NCBI GenBank assembly: GCA_012270965.1
Contig: JAAXHJ010000070.1
Coordinates: forward strand, 1 to 64,000
DNA: 64,000 bases
Source: Candidatus Palauibacter poriticola
Lineage (GTDB): Bacteria > Gemmatimonadota > Gemmatimonadetes > Palauibacterales > Palauibacteraceae
Direction of reading: 5' to 3'
In this document: positions 51,982-60,606 of the stretch, in pieces
How the letters are laid out: the number at the start of each line of letters is the position of its first letter
Position numbering within the stretch: the first letter of the stretch is position 1
The notes under the pieces: model-generated
Seen by the model: the letters and a program-made list of their open reading frames with translations, nothing else
What the model was told of the DNA's origin: nothing
The model's database searches: none
Program-made: the position numbers and the translations under genes

Positions 51982-52623
51982 ATGCATGGTGATATCCGAG
52001 ACGCCCCCGCCTACGGGATTTCCGAGGCGGCACGGTTCATCCGCGTACCAAGGGCCACGCTCGCGTACTGGACTGGCGGGCCCAATCCGCTGATCGGAAC
52101 GCCTCCGTCCGGCGGGGGTCTGTCGTTCAACACCCTCGTCGAGGCTCACGTTCTCCGCGCTCTGCGGAAGGTCCACGGCGCTCGAATGGCGAACGTGCGG
52201 TCGGCACTTCTGTACGCGGAGAAGCAGTTGGGGATCTCTCGCCTGCTTCTGCACGACGAACTCCTCACCAACGGGGGCGAGCTGTTCCTGGAGCACCTTG
52301 ATCAACTGATCAACCTGTCGCGATCGGGCCAACTCGCGCTTCGAAAGCTGCTGGAGAACTGCCTTGACCGGGTAGAGCGCGACGAGCAGCGGCTCCCGTT
52401 CCGGTTCTTTCCCGTGCTTCCACGGGAGTCGGCGAACGAGAGAGCTATTTCGATCAACCCGAGAGTCTCGTTCGGTCGTCCCGTGCTGGCTGGATCCGGC
52501 GTGTCCACTCGCGCCGTCGTGGACCGTATCGACGCCGGCGAGGAGATGGCCGAGGTCGCACGCGACTACGATCTGACCAAGATCCAGATTCAGGACGCCG
52601 TCCTCTACGAGGCGGCCGCGTAG
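51982..52623 (+). CDS. DUF433 antitoxin with N-terminal MerR-like helix-turn-helix
   Basis: The 213-residue protein has a MerR-type DNA-binding start ('YGISEAARFIRVPRATLAYW', then 'SFNTLVEAHVLRALRKVHG'). The C-terminal DUF433 domain reads 'NPRVSFGRPVLAGSGVSTRA', 'VVDRIDAGEEMAEVARDYDL', 'TKIQIQDAVLYE'. This pair of domains is typical of VapB45-like antitoxins that repress their own promoter and bind a PIN-like toxin encoded directly downstream. The downstream gene exists but appears to have lost its start (next entry). Confidence 0.9.
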   Translation: MHGDIRDAPAYGISEAARFIRVPRATLAYWTGGPNPLIGTPPSGGGLSFNTLVEAHVLRALRKVHGARMANVRSALLYAEKQLGISRLLLHDELLTNGGELFLEHLDQLINLSRSGQLALRKLLENCLDRVERDEQRLPFRFFPVLPRESANERAISINPRVSFGRPVLAGSGVSTRAVVDRIDAGEEMAEVARDYDLTKIQIQDAVLYEAAA

Positions 52624-52627
52624 GCCA

Positions 52628-53137
52628 ATACCTACCTACTTCGTCGACCGCGACCTCGGCCGTTACGTCTTCGCGGGCGTTCTCCGAGAGGCGGGCCTCG
52701 ATGTCGAGGTCCACGACGACCACTTTGCGCCGGATACGCCCGATGAGGATTGGCTCCGGGCGGTCGCGTCGTGCGGCTGGGTCATCGTTACGGGCGACAG
52801 GGCGATCCTGCGAACCAGACTTGAGATGGCTGCCATCCGCGAGTCCCAAGCAGTGGTTCTCGTCGTGATCGGCACTGCGTATATCCGGCCCGGCGCCAAG
52901 TGGCGTCTTCGCATCCTCCGTCAAGGGACCGGACCACGAAAGACCTCTCTTCGGTGCCATCCAACGAAATCGGCGGCGGGTGCCATGGTTGGTGCCTGCG
53001 GACGCCGAATCCGGCTGCCGGAGAAGTCAACGAGCGATCCGGTCGTCTCACCCCGCACGTCGTGCGAGATGAGCACGGTGAAGCCCGTACCTTTCCGTTC
53101 CTCCAGACCCAGTGCCCCGGCGTCGAAGGACTTGTGA
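52628..53137 (+). pseudogene. PIN-like toxin (DUF5615/VapC45 type) without a normal start codon
   Basis: In the frame 5 bp after the DUF433 stop the sequence reads 'PTYFVDRDLGRYVFAGVLRE', 'AGLDVEVHDDHFAPDTPDED', 'WLRAVASCGWVIVTGDRAIL'. These are the conserved acidic sites of PIN-like toxins ('FVDRDLG', 'DEDWL', 'VTGDRAI'). Where homologues start with Met-Pro-Thr-Tyr-Phe, the codon here is ATA (52628-52630), and no ATG, GTG or TTG lies in frame between the antitoxin stop and this point. The C-terminus after 'VVLVVIGTAYIRPG' loses resemblance and runs over the convergent HNH gene to 53137. The toxin is therefore probably silenced. Confidence 0.7.
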
Positions 53138-53692
53138 TGCAGGAGGCAGAGAGCCAGGCCGTTCGTCACGTCATCGGGCCCCCCATGCGAATGCCACCGG
53201 ATATGAGCGGCCTCGACGCCGAGTACCCGGTCCCCGAGCCGGATGTCGAGATCACAGACCGAGCAGCGTTCGCCGTACGCGTCGAGCACTCTCTTGCGGA
53301 ACAGGGGGTTGCGTCGGCGTCGGCGTGCGAGGAACGAGTAGATCGTCGGCGGGGCGTCGTCCCGCTCGAGGACCCTCGCCGCTCGCGTTCTTGCGGAGGT
53401 CCGAGTATCGAGGAATCTGCCAGAGTCCATCGCTGAGCAACCACCGGAAGGGATACTGGGGACGGACCGTACTCCTCGGCGACCCGAAACTCCGCATCAG
53501 TTGGCCGACTTGGCGGTCCACTTCCGCGTAGGGCACCAGCCGGTCGCGATCGCGCAGCAGGCGGCCGAGCGCGAAGAGGAGGAGCAACGGCTTATGCGGT
53601 GCCCGTGTGCCGCGATGCTCGTGCGTGCGGAGCCCGGCGAGCCGAGCGAGGAATTCGCTGGACGTCACTGCGCCACTCGATCTCTCCTCCAC
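52921..53692 (-). pseudogene. Frameshifted SBD-HNH restriction endonuclease (phosphorothioate-binding type)
   Basis: Two minus-strand frames make one gene. From GTG 53692: 'RAPHKPLLLLFALGRLLRDR', 'LVPYAEVDRQVGQLMRSFG', 'PQYPFRWLLSDGLWQIPRY', which is the sulfur-binding (SBD) domain of type IV enzymes that cut phosphorothioated DNA. The second frame, open to 52921, gives 'NPLFRKRVLDAYGERCSVCD', 'EAAHIRWHSHGGPDDVTNGL', 'ALCLLHHKSFDAGAL', an HNH nuclease with H-N-H residues in place, and ends 'FVGWHRREVFRGPVP'. The switch lies at about 53380-53420, and the linker between the domains looks shorter than usual. No dnd genes are in the window. The break makes it inactive unless it is a sequencing error. 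Confidence 0.8.
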
Positions 53693-53701
53693 CGCCCCAT
53701 C

Positions 53702-54000
53702 CTATGCTTCAACCCGGAAGACCTGCTCCCGATGATACGACAGGAAGTGCGGGTGCGGACGGTGCGACGGCATGTCCGGCACCTTCAAGCGCCGGTCGTC
53801 GTTGATGATGCGGAAGAGAAATTGCCGGGAATGGCCCTCTCCCTGAACAGTAGGGTGTCATCGGCGACTGAGATGAGGCCGCAGTCGAACATCCAATGCG
53901 CGGTTCCGCACAGCGCCAGACCGTTGCGCATGCTGGTCATTGTTCTCTCCGCCGTGGTTGTTGAATCGTTTGAGCGCCTCTCAAGGCAACCTCGGTTGAG
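53702..54000 (-). pseudogene. Remnant of a second HNH endonuclease gene
   Basis: The C-terminus of an HNH protein is readable in pieces: 'RFNNHGGENNDQHA' in one frame, 'NGLALCGTAHWMFDCGLISV' and 'ADDTLLFRERAIPGN' in a second, and 'FRIINDDRRLKVPDMPSHRP', 'HPHFLSYHREQVFRVEA' in a third, ending with a stop at 53702. That requires at least two frameshifts. It lies 10 bp upstream of the SBD-HNH gene on the same strand, so the two were tandem nuclease genes. The N-terminus is not found. Confidence 0.65.
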
Positions 54001-54219
54001 GCCGGGTGGCCACCGTCCCCGTTGTCGGGGGCGCCTGTCAGGGGAATACCCTATCAGCGGAGACGTCCTTCGCCATAGCTTCGCTGGACCACGTCCGGAA
54101 CCTCGAGGCGGCGGGCGAGGGGGGGGGAAGATCCGAAATGGAAGCGTGTCGATTTCTCCGGCCATGTATTCGATCATGGTCGCAAGGCTGACGCGCGCCC
54201 GGTCGAGCCAACCTCAACG

Positions 54220-55429
54220 GTGGAAGGGGGGTGGCCAGCCGATCCGATCCTCGTGCAGGAACACGCAGCGGCCTTCGTCGTCGGGCCGGTAGATCGCCAC
54301 CATCTCCGGGAGACCGCCGCACTCCCGGTCGTCGCCCTGCTGGGGGCACGGCAGGTGGGGAAGACCACGCTCGCCCGGCAGCTGGCGGCGGCGTACTTCG
54401 AGCCCGTGGCTTGGTTCGACCTGGAGGATCCCGCCGATCTCGCACGGTTGGATGATCCGGGACTGGAGCTGCGGCCGCTCGAGGGTCTCGTGGTTCTGGA
54501 TGAGATCCACCGCCTGCCCGATATCTTCCAGCTCCTGCGCGTCCTCGCGGATCGCCCCGGTCCTCCGGCGCGTTTCCTCGTGCTAGGGAGCGCGTCACCC
54601 GCACTCCTGCGGCAGACGTCGGAGTCGCTCGCCGGACGCGTTGCGTTCCACGAACTCGACGGCTTCGGCCTCACCGAGCTGGACGACTTGGAACGGCTCT
54701 GGCTCCGCGGTGGGTTCCCGCGCTCGTACCTGGCTCGATCGGAACCCGCAAGCCGTCGGTGGCGCGACGGGTTCATCCGCACGCTACTGGCGCGGGACCT
54801 CCCGGAACTCGGGAGCACCATCCCGTCGGCGACGCTCCGCCGCTTCTGGGCGATGCTCGCTCACTGGCACGGACAGATCTGGAGCGGCGCCGAGTTCGCC
54901 CGCGCCTTTGGCGTCTCCCACGCAACGGTCCGGCGGTATCTCGACCTGCTGACCTCCGTCCTCGTGGTGCGGCAGCTCCAGCACTGGTTCGAAAACATCA
55001 GCAAACGCCAAGTGCGCTCGCCGAAGGTCTACATCGGCGACTCGGGCATCCTGCACGCGCTGCTCGGGCTCACCAAGCGGACGGATGTTGTGTCGCATCC
55101 CAAGGTGGGGGCTTCGTGGGAAGGGTTCGTCGTCCAACAGATCGTTCATCTGCTGCGCGCCCCCTCGGAGCAGTGCTTCCACTGGTCCACGCACACGGGT
55201 GCGAGGCTCGACCTTCTCGTGATGGACGGAGCGCGGCGATACGGCTTCGAGGTCAAGCGTTCGGAGGCGCCCCGCCTCACGCGATCCACGCGTTCGGCGG
55301 TGGAGACCCTGACTCGACCGCCTCGACGTGGTCCACGCCGGCCCGAAACGCTACCGGCTCGCCGATGATGTTCGCGCACTCCCCGCCGCCGAACTCGCAG
55401 ACACGATGGATCCCTTGCCCGGCAGCTGA
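54220..55429 (+). CDS. DUF4143-type AAA ATPase with a frameshifted C-terminus
   Basis: From the GTG at 54220 the frame gives an ATPase with Walker A 'LLGARQVGKTTLARQL', Walker B 'GLVVLDEIHRLPD', a winged region ('GAEFARAFGVSHATVRRYLD', 'LLTSVLVVRQLQHW') and the DUF4143 PD-(D/E)xK-like end 'VYIGDSGILHALLGL', 'GASWEGFVVQQIVHLL', 'YGFEVKRSEAPRLT'. As read it stops at 55368 with a Pro/Arg tail. From about 55312 the expected C-terminus 'DRLDVVHAGPKRYRLADDV' lies in the next frame and ends at 55429. One base change accounts for this. Such ATPases often sit in mobile or defence regions; their role is unclear. Confidence 0.8.
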
Positions 55430-55489
55430 AGGGGACACTCGATGCTACAGCAGTTTGACGAGCGGAACCCGGGTCCGGTCCTCCGCCCC

Positions 55490-55690
55490 CGCGCTCGCCT
55501 TCGCGGAGATCCGCCGGACGCTCGCCGCCAACCGCATGCGCGACGGGGTGCACATCCGGCTCACGCCGACGCGGGGCGTGAAGTTCACCAGCGGCATGGA
55601 TCCGCGCCTCAACCGGTTGGGTCCCACGCTCATCGTGCTCGCCGAGCACAAGGCGCCGGCCTACGAGCGCTCGGGCCTCAAGCGGACGGG
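55490..55690 (+). pseudogene. Fragment of a class IV aminotransferase gene
   Basis: About 65 codons read 'FAEIRRTLAANRMRDGVHIR', 'LTPTRGVKFTSGMDPRLNRL', 'GPTLIVLAEHKAPAYERSGL', which matches the middle of branched-chain/D-amino-acid type class IV aminotransferases. The N-terminal third and the lysine-containing C-terminal half are missing. The next stretch to ~55830 has a different open frame ('RLGDLYWALAAQEGVVVVGR', 'EPSTRRAVTRRLAIVDADTL') that I cannot assign. The piece sits between the DUF4143 ATPase and the convergent VapC gene. Confidence 0.6.
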
Positions 55691-55928
55691 TCGCCGGGGC
55701 CGCTCACGAAGCGGCTCGGAGACCTCTATTGGGCTCTGGCCGCGCAAGAAGGGGTCGTCGTGGTCGGCCGCGAGCCATCGACCCGGCGGGCGGTCACGCG
55801 TCGTCTCGCCATCGTCGACGCGGACACATTAGCACGGACCTCCACCCGAACGGCGCCATCGGATGCCTCGCACACGATGACCCCGCCGCCGTCAAGACCC
55901 GTTCCGGTTTCTCCCATCGTTCTCCTCC

Positions 55929-56477
55929 TCACCTCGTCAGTATGCGGTCCAGCCGGTCCAGCGCCTCGCGGACATCCCGCAAGGCGGACTCGGCGATGGA
56001 CTCGGGAGGGCGAACTCCGTACGGTTCCGCCAGCTCCCGCACCGTCGTCGGCTCCGGGCCCTCCAGCTCGATGATCGTGAACGGCACATGGCGGTAACCG
56101 CGCCTCATGCGGTATACGGAGAAGTGCCGCCGATCGAACGTGAACACCCGGTCGATCCCGAAGCGCTCTCCTACACAGACCAGAGAGGCGTCCGCAAAAT
56201 CCATCGGCGTATCCGCGTACCGGACGATGAGGTCGAAGCAGCGTTGCAGATCCCCGTCCTCCAACCGGGACACGGCGAGCGGGCCGTCCAGCACCAGGTC
56301 CATGAGGCCTCGGCACGCCCGCTGACGGCGCGCCAACAAGTGGAAGGCCTCCGTGAGCGCCGGCGTCGTCGTGACGGCCTCATCGCGCAGAGCCGAGAGG
56401 GTCCGGCCGCACGCGACATGCCCGGGCTCGGACGGATCGAACGCGGCCACCAGGGGCCCCGTGTCGATCAGGATCAC
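55929..56477 (-). CDS. PIN-domain toxin, VapC family
   Basis: The 182-residue protein has the PIN acidic residues in 'MILIDTGPLVAAFD' (Asp5), 'TPALTEAFHLLARR', 'DFADASLVCVGERFG' and 'RVFTFDRRHFSVY'. VapC toxins are Mg-dependent RNases held in check by an antitoxin. A C-terminal extension of ~40 residues ('LEGPEPTTVRELAEPYGVRP' and on) exceeds the usual ~130-residue length. The start overlaps the antitoxin stop by ATGA, the standard VapBC arrangement. Unlike most of its neighbours it appears intact. Confidence 0.92.
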   Translation of the reverse strand: MILIDTGPLVAAFDPSEPGHVACGRTLSALRDEAVTTTPALTEAFHLLARRQRACRGLMDLVLDGPLAVSRLEDGDLQRCFDLIVRYADTPMDFADASLVCVGERFGIDRVFTFDRRHFSVYRMRRGYRHVPFTIIELEGPEPTTVRELAEPYGVRPPESIAESALRDVREALDRLDRILTR

Positions 56478-56779
56478 CGGCTGTGTCTCTCCCGGATGAT
56501 CTCCGCCACGGCTTCCTTGTGCCGTCGACGCGGCATGGGCGCGGATTCGGCCTCGTCCGGAGCCCCGGTCGGCCCGTCGTCGTATCGCCGCATGATACGC
56601 TGGTAGGCTTCGCCGATCGTCTCGTCCCTCCTGCCGCCCAGCCGGATGCCGTTCACGTACGTGTCGTAGGACCGGAGACCCCGCTTCAACACCTCCGAGA
56701 TCGAGTGACCGGTCTTTTTCCGGAGATCCTCGAGGATCTCCTCTTCTTCTTCATTGAGTCGTACGGTCCGCAGGCCCAT
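56474..56779 (-). CDS. Ribbon-helix-helix antitoxin, VapB/CopG type
   Basis: The 101-residue protein starts with a ribbon-helix-helix: 'LRTVRLNEEEEEILEDLRKK', then 'TGHSISEVLKRGLRSYDTYV'. The rest is charged and disordered-looking ('RRDETIGEAYQRIMRRYDDG', then an Arg/His-rich end), as in antitoxins whose tail wraps the toxin. It lies directly upstream of the VapC gene with a 4-bp overlap. A dyad 34-57 bp before the ATG is a candidate autoregulatory operator. Confidence 0.88.
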   Translation of the reverse strand: MGLRTVRLNEEEEEILEDLRKKTGHSISEVLKRGLRSYDTYVNGIRLGGRRDETIGEAYQRIMRRYDDGPTGAPDEAESAPMPRRRHKEAVAEIIRERHSR

Positions 56780-56812
56780 CGGCCTTCCCCCGGCTCTCGT
56801 GTAGCGTGACTG

Positions 56813-56836
56813 GTTGTAGTACACGGGTAATACAAC
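56813..56836. promoter_or_regulatory. Inverted repeat, candidate antitoxin operator
   Basis: 'gttgta' (56813-56818) and 'tacaac' (56831-56836) are exact reverse complements with 12 bp between them. The AT-rich stretch includes possible promoter boxes for both the leftward vapBC pair and the rightward VWA operon. Ribbon-helix-helix antitoxins bind such dyads. The assignment is inferred from position and symmetry only. Confidence 0.45.
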
Positions 56837-57034
56837 GTGTCGGCGACCACAAACGTGACGAGGCCGGCCGATGGGCAACGATCGTCCGGCGGGCCTTGTT
56901 TCTAAGAGGGACACCCAACTCGTACGTTGAAGCCGCCGACGCGGGCGGGGCGAGGCCCTCCGGTGCCGCTCGGTTCCGACGACCCGGGAAGTCGTCACGG
57001 AGACCGCGTTCGGAAGGGAAGGGTCAGCGACCGC

Positions 57035-59500
57035 GTGTTCGAGTTTCTCTTCAAATACCGTCCCGTCGTGTTCGAACGCGGCGATCTCTCCCTCGCCGTC
57101 CCTTGGTGGGCCGTGATGCTCGTCTTCCTCGGGGTCGGCGCCGTCGTCTGGTTCGCGCTCGAATACCGCCGGCAGGGACCCACGGTGGAGGCGCGGGACC
57201 GGTGGGTGCTCATGGGACTGCGGGCGGCCGCGCTGGGAGTCCTCGCCTTCCTCCTGATGCGACCCGTGCTCCTCGTCTCGACGGTCGTCCCGCGGCGGAA
57301 CTTCGTGGCGGTCCTGCTCGACGACTCGCGCAGCATGCGCGTGGCGGATGAGAACGGAGAAACGCGCGCGCAACGGATGCTCGACCTCTTCGGTGGGGAG
57401 GAGGAGGGTCCGGCGGGCGGGACGGCCGATCCGCCGGCCGATCCGCTGGTCGAGTCGCCGGCCGACCCGCTGGCCGCCGACCCCGGCGTTTCGGGTTCCG
57501 CGGCGATGGATCCCGCGACTGGGGATCCCGCCGCCGGGCAGGCGTTCGCGACGCGGAGGGGGGACGGCGCGCTCCGCAAGGCGCTCGAGGAGCGTTTCCG
57601 CCTGAGGATGTACGGGTTCGACTCCGACGCGAGCCGGATCGGCGGGGGGGGGGAGATGGCCTTCGCCGGCCCGCGCACGAACCTCGCCGCGGGGCTCGCC
57701 CGCGTGCAGCAGGAGATGGCCGGACTCCCGCTCTCCGGGATCGTCGTCGTCTCCGACGGCGCGGACAACGATGACGAGGCGACCCCGCCGCTCTCCGAGG
57801 CGCTGCTGTCGGCGCGCGCGGCGGGGATCCCGGTGTACACGATCGGCTTGGGCTCGGAACGGATCGCCCCGGATGTCGAGGTGCGTCGCGTGGAGGTGCC
57901 TCGCGCGGCGCTCGAGGGGACGACGATCGTGGCCGACGTCATCGTCTCGCACGCGGGATTGGCCGGCCGCACGGTGCGGCTCGACGTGGAGGACGAGGGG
58001 CGCATCGTGGGCACGCGCGAGCTCACCCTCGGGCCGGACGGCGAGGAGGCGGTGCAGCTCCAATTTACGCTGGAGGAGGCGGGGCCCCGCGCCATCCGCT
58101 TCTTCGTGGATCCGCAGGAGGGAGAGGCCCTGACCGGCAACAACGAGCGCCGGGTGTTGGTGGAGGTCGGCGACACGCGCCGCAGGATCCTCTACTTCGA
58201 GGGCTCGCCGCGCCCGGAGAACAAGTTCATCCGCCGCGCCGTGGCGGACGACGAGAACCTGGACGTCGTCACGCTCCTGAGGACGGCCGACGAAAAATAT
58301 CTCCGCCTCGACGTGGAGGGGCCGGGCGAACTCGCCGGCGGATTCCCGGACACGCGCGAGGAGCTGTACGAGTACGACGGGCTGATCCTGGGGAGCGTGG
58401 AGGCGAGCTTCTTCACGCACGACCAGTTGCAGATGATGGCGGATTTCGTGGCACGGCGCGGGGGCGGACTCCTCGTGTTGGGCGGGCGGAGGTCGCTCGG
58501 CGAGGGCGGCTATACGGGGACGCCCCTGGCCGACGCCCTGCCGGTGGTGCTCGGGGGAGCCGGCGAGCCGGATGTGCTCGAGGTGTCCGCTGAACTCACC
58601 CTGGCCGGCCGCCGACACGCGGCGATGAGGATCGCGGAGGCGGCCGAGTCTTCCACCGAGCGCTGGACGGAGCTTCCGCCCCTCACCTCCGTGAACCGGG
58701 TCTTCGAGCTGAAACCGGGCGCGGTCGACCTCCTCCGGGGCGTGCCCGCCGAGGGCGAGCCGCGCATGCTCCTCGCGCACCAGAGGTACGGACGCGGAAC
58801 GTCGATCGTGTTCGCCGCCCAAGACTCGTGGCTGTGGCAGATGCACGCGGACATCCCCCTGGAGGACGAGACGCACGAGACGTTGTGGCGGCAGTTGCTC
58901 CGCTGGCTCGTGCACGATACGCCCGGGCGCGTCCGTCTCGACTCGGGCGAGGATGTGGTCCCGATGGGGGAGCCGCTGCGGATCCGGGCCGAGGTGGAGG
59001 ACGAACGATACCTGCGCGTGAACGGGGCGGACGTCGTCGCCACGGTGACGGGGCCGGGGGGCGTCGCGTCGGAAGTCCGGCTCGATTGGACGGTCGAGCG
59101 CGACGGCGAGTATGAGGGACGGTTTGTGCCGCGGGAGCGGGGGTTGTACAGCGTGCGGGTGCGCGCGGCGGGAGCCCGGACCGGAGGTCCGGGGGCCGGA
59201 GCAGAGACGAGCCGCGACATCGCCGAGGAAATGAGCTTCTTCCGGGCGGGGACGCCCCGGATCGAGGAGTTCGGCGCGGGCCGCCGCACGGAACTGCTGC
59301 GCCGGATCGCCGACGAGACGGGGGGCCGGTTCTACACGGCCGATGACGCGCCGGTGCTGGCCGACGAGATCCGCTACACGGAGAGCGGGGACACCGTGTA
59401 CGAGGAGCGCTCGCTGTGGGACATGCCCATCCTCTTCCTCCTCCTGGCGGGTCTGCTGGGCGGGGAGTGGGCGTACCGGCGGCGGAAGGATCTCGCGTGA
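57035..59500 (+). CDS. Membrane protein with VWA and glutamine-amidotransferase-like domains
   Basis: The 821-residue protein has two N-terminal helices ('AVPWWAVMLVFLGVGAVVWF', 'GLRAAALGVLAFLLMRPVLL'). A von Willebrand A domain carries the MIDAS pattern 'VLLDDSRSMRVAD', interrupted by a Pro/Ala/Asp-rich low-complexity insert (57390-57550 region). The later part has the class-I-amidotransferase-like fold common in these proteins ('KFIRRAVADDENLDVVTLLR', 'GLLVLGGRRSLGEGGYTGTP') and a final helix 'PILFLLLAGLLGGEWAYRRR'. Such proteins belong to operons with DUF4159, MoxR or DUF58 genes thought to handle envelope stress. I chose the GTG at 57035; a TTG at 56927 is possible. The next gene overlaps by GTGA. 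Confidence 0.88.
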   Translation: MFEFLFKYRPVVFERGDLSLAVPWWAVMLVFLGVGAVVWFALEYRRQGPTVEARDRWVLMGLRAAALGVLAFLLMRPVLLVSTVVPRRNFVAVLLDDSRSMRVADENGETRAQRMLDLFGGEEEGPAGGTADPPADPLVESPADPLAADPGVSGSAAMDPATGDPAAGQAFATRRGDGALRKALEERFRLRMYGFDSDASRIGGGGEMAFAGPRTNLAAGLARVQQEMAGLPLSGIVVVSDGADNDDEATPPLSEALLSARAAGIPVYTIGLGSERIAPDVEVRRVEVPRAALEGTTIVADVIVSHAGLAGRTVRLDVEDEGRIVGTRELTLGPDGEEAVQLQFTLEEAGPRAIRFFVDPQEGEALTGNNERRVLVEVGDTRRRILYFEGSPRPENKFIRRAVADDENLDVVTLLRTADEKYLRLDVEGPGELAGGFPDTREELYEYDGLILGSVEASFFTHDQLQMMADFVARRGGGLLVLGGRRSLGEGGYTGTPLADALPVVLGGAGEPDVLEVSAELTLAGRRHAAMRIAEAAESSTERWTELPPLTSVNRVFELKPGAVDLLRGVPAEGEPRMLLAHQRYGRGTSIVFAAQDSWLWQMHADIPLEDETHETLWRQLLRWLVHDTPGRVRLDSGEDVVPMGEPLRIRAEVEDERYLRVNGADVVATVTGPGGVASEVRLDWTVERDGEYEGRFVPRERGLYSVRVRAAGARTGGPGAGAETSRDIAEEMSFFRAGTPRIEEFGAGRRTELLRRIADETGGRFYTADDAPVLADEIRYTESGDTVYEERSLWDMPILFLLLAGLLGGEWAYRRRKDLA

Positions 59501-60606
59501 TCCGCGGCGCGCGATCCGTCGCGCTCGCCGCAGCGCCGATTCCCGGGCCACTGATTCCCGGGGCGCTGTTTCTCGTGGCACTGGTTCCCGCCGCCTTGAT
59601 TCCGGCCCCCCTTTTCGGCGCCGGCGGCGTCGCGGGCCTCTCGGCCACGGCCCAGGCGGCACCCGCCTCGCCGCGCACCCATGTGCTCATCGTCACCGGC
59701 CTAGGGGGCGCGCCGCAGTACTCCGAGCAGTTCCGGGAGGAAGCCGAGGCGCTGCTCGACGCGCTCGACAGCCGGCTCGGCGTGCGCGAGACCGTCGCGT
59801 GGCTCGCGGAGGACGAGGCGCTGTCCCCCCGCGTGGTGGGCCGGGCCACCCTGGAGGCCGTCGAGGGGGAAGTGCGCGCCATGGCGGAGCGGGCGGGGCC
59901 CTCGGACGTGGCGCTCATCCTCCTGCTCGGCCACGGGAGCGGCGGCGGCCAGGAGTCGCGCTTTAGCTTGCCCGGCCCGGACCTGTCGGGGGAGACGCTC
60001 TCGATGTGGCTCCGCGCGTTCCCGACGCAGACCGTGGCGGTCGTAAACGCGGCGAGCGCCAGCGGCGGGTTCGTGCCCGCGGTCGCCGGCGAGCGGCGCA
60101 TCGTCGTGACGGCCACGCGGTCGGCGCGCGAACGCGAGCGCACCCACTTCGGCGGCTTCTTCGTCGATGCCTTCGCTCTCGACGAGGCCGATGTGGACAA
60201 GGATGAACGAGTGTCGCTGCTCGAGGCGTTCCGCTACGCGACCGGCGAGGTCCGCCGCCGGTACGAGCGGGACAACGAGATGCTGACCGAACACGCCCTG
60301 CTCGACGATGATGGAGACGGCGAGGGATCGCTGGAGCCGAGTCCGGACGGACCCGACGGGACTCTCGCGAACCGGTTCTTCCTCGCCCAGGCGCCGGCCG
60401 CGCTCGCGGAGGCGGCGGCGGACGACCCGGCCGTGGCCGCGCTCCTGGCGCGGAAACGCGAGGTGGAGGACGGGATCGCCGCCCTCCGCGCTCGCCGCGC
60501 CGAGATGGAGGAGGAGGAATACGACGCGCAGCTCGAGACGCTCCTCGTCGAACTTGCCCGCCTCAACCGCGCCATCCGCGAGGGTGGGAGCGTCCGGTGC
60601 GCCTGA
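59497..60606 (+). CDS. Exported C13/caspase-like fold protein lacking the catalytic Cys
   Basis: The 369-residue protein has a long Pro/Ala-rich hydrophobic leader ('PGALFLVALVPAALIPAPLF' and on to 'LSATAQA'). The C13/caspase-like domain begins 'RTHVLIVTGLGGAPQYSEQF', with the His region 'LILLLGHGSGGGQESRFSLP' and, where the nucleophile would be ('DTCxSG'), 'VVNAASASGGFVPAVAGERR'. So the catalytic Cys is replaced, and protease activity is unlikely; it may be a pseudoenzyme scaffold. The C-terminus is a charged helix ('RKREVEDGIAALRARRAEME') of coiled-coil type. It is coupled by overlaps to the VWA gene before and the TPR gene after it. Confidence 0.8.
   Translation: MIRGARSVALAAAPIPGPLIPGALFLVALVPAALIPAPLFGAGGVAGLSATAQAAPASPRTHVLIVTGLGGAPQYSEQFREEAEALLDALDSRLGVRETVAWLAEDEALSPRVVGRATLEAVEGEVRAMAERAGPSDVALILLLGHGSGGGQESRFSLPGPDLSGETLSMWLRAFPTQTVAVVNAASASGGFVPAVAGERRIVVTATRSARERERTHFGGFFVDAFALDEADVDKDERVSLLEAFRYATGEVRRRYERDNEMLTEHALLDDDGDGEGSLEPSPDGPDGTLANRFFLAQAPAALAEAAADDPAVAALLARKREVEDGIAALRARRAEMEEEEYDAQLETLLVELARLNRAIREGGSVRCA

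Noticed and set aside
56780-59662. Continuation of the minus-strand frame upstream of the RHH antitoxin
   Set aside because: The frame is open only because it is antisense to the VWA gene; the antitoxin start at 56779 has a ribosome site and begins the known fold.
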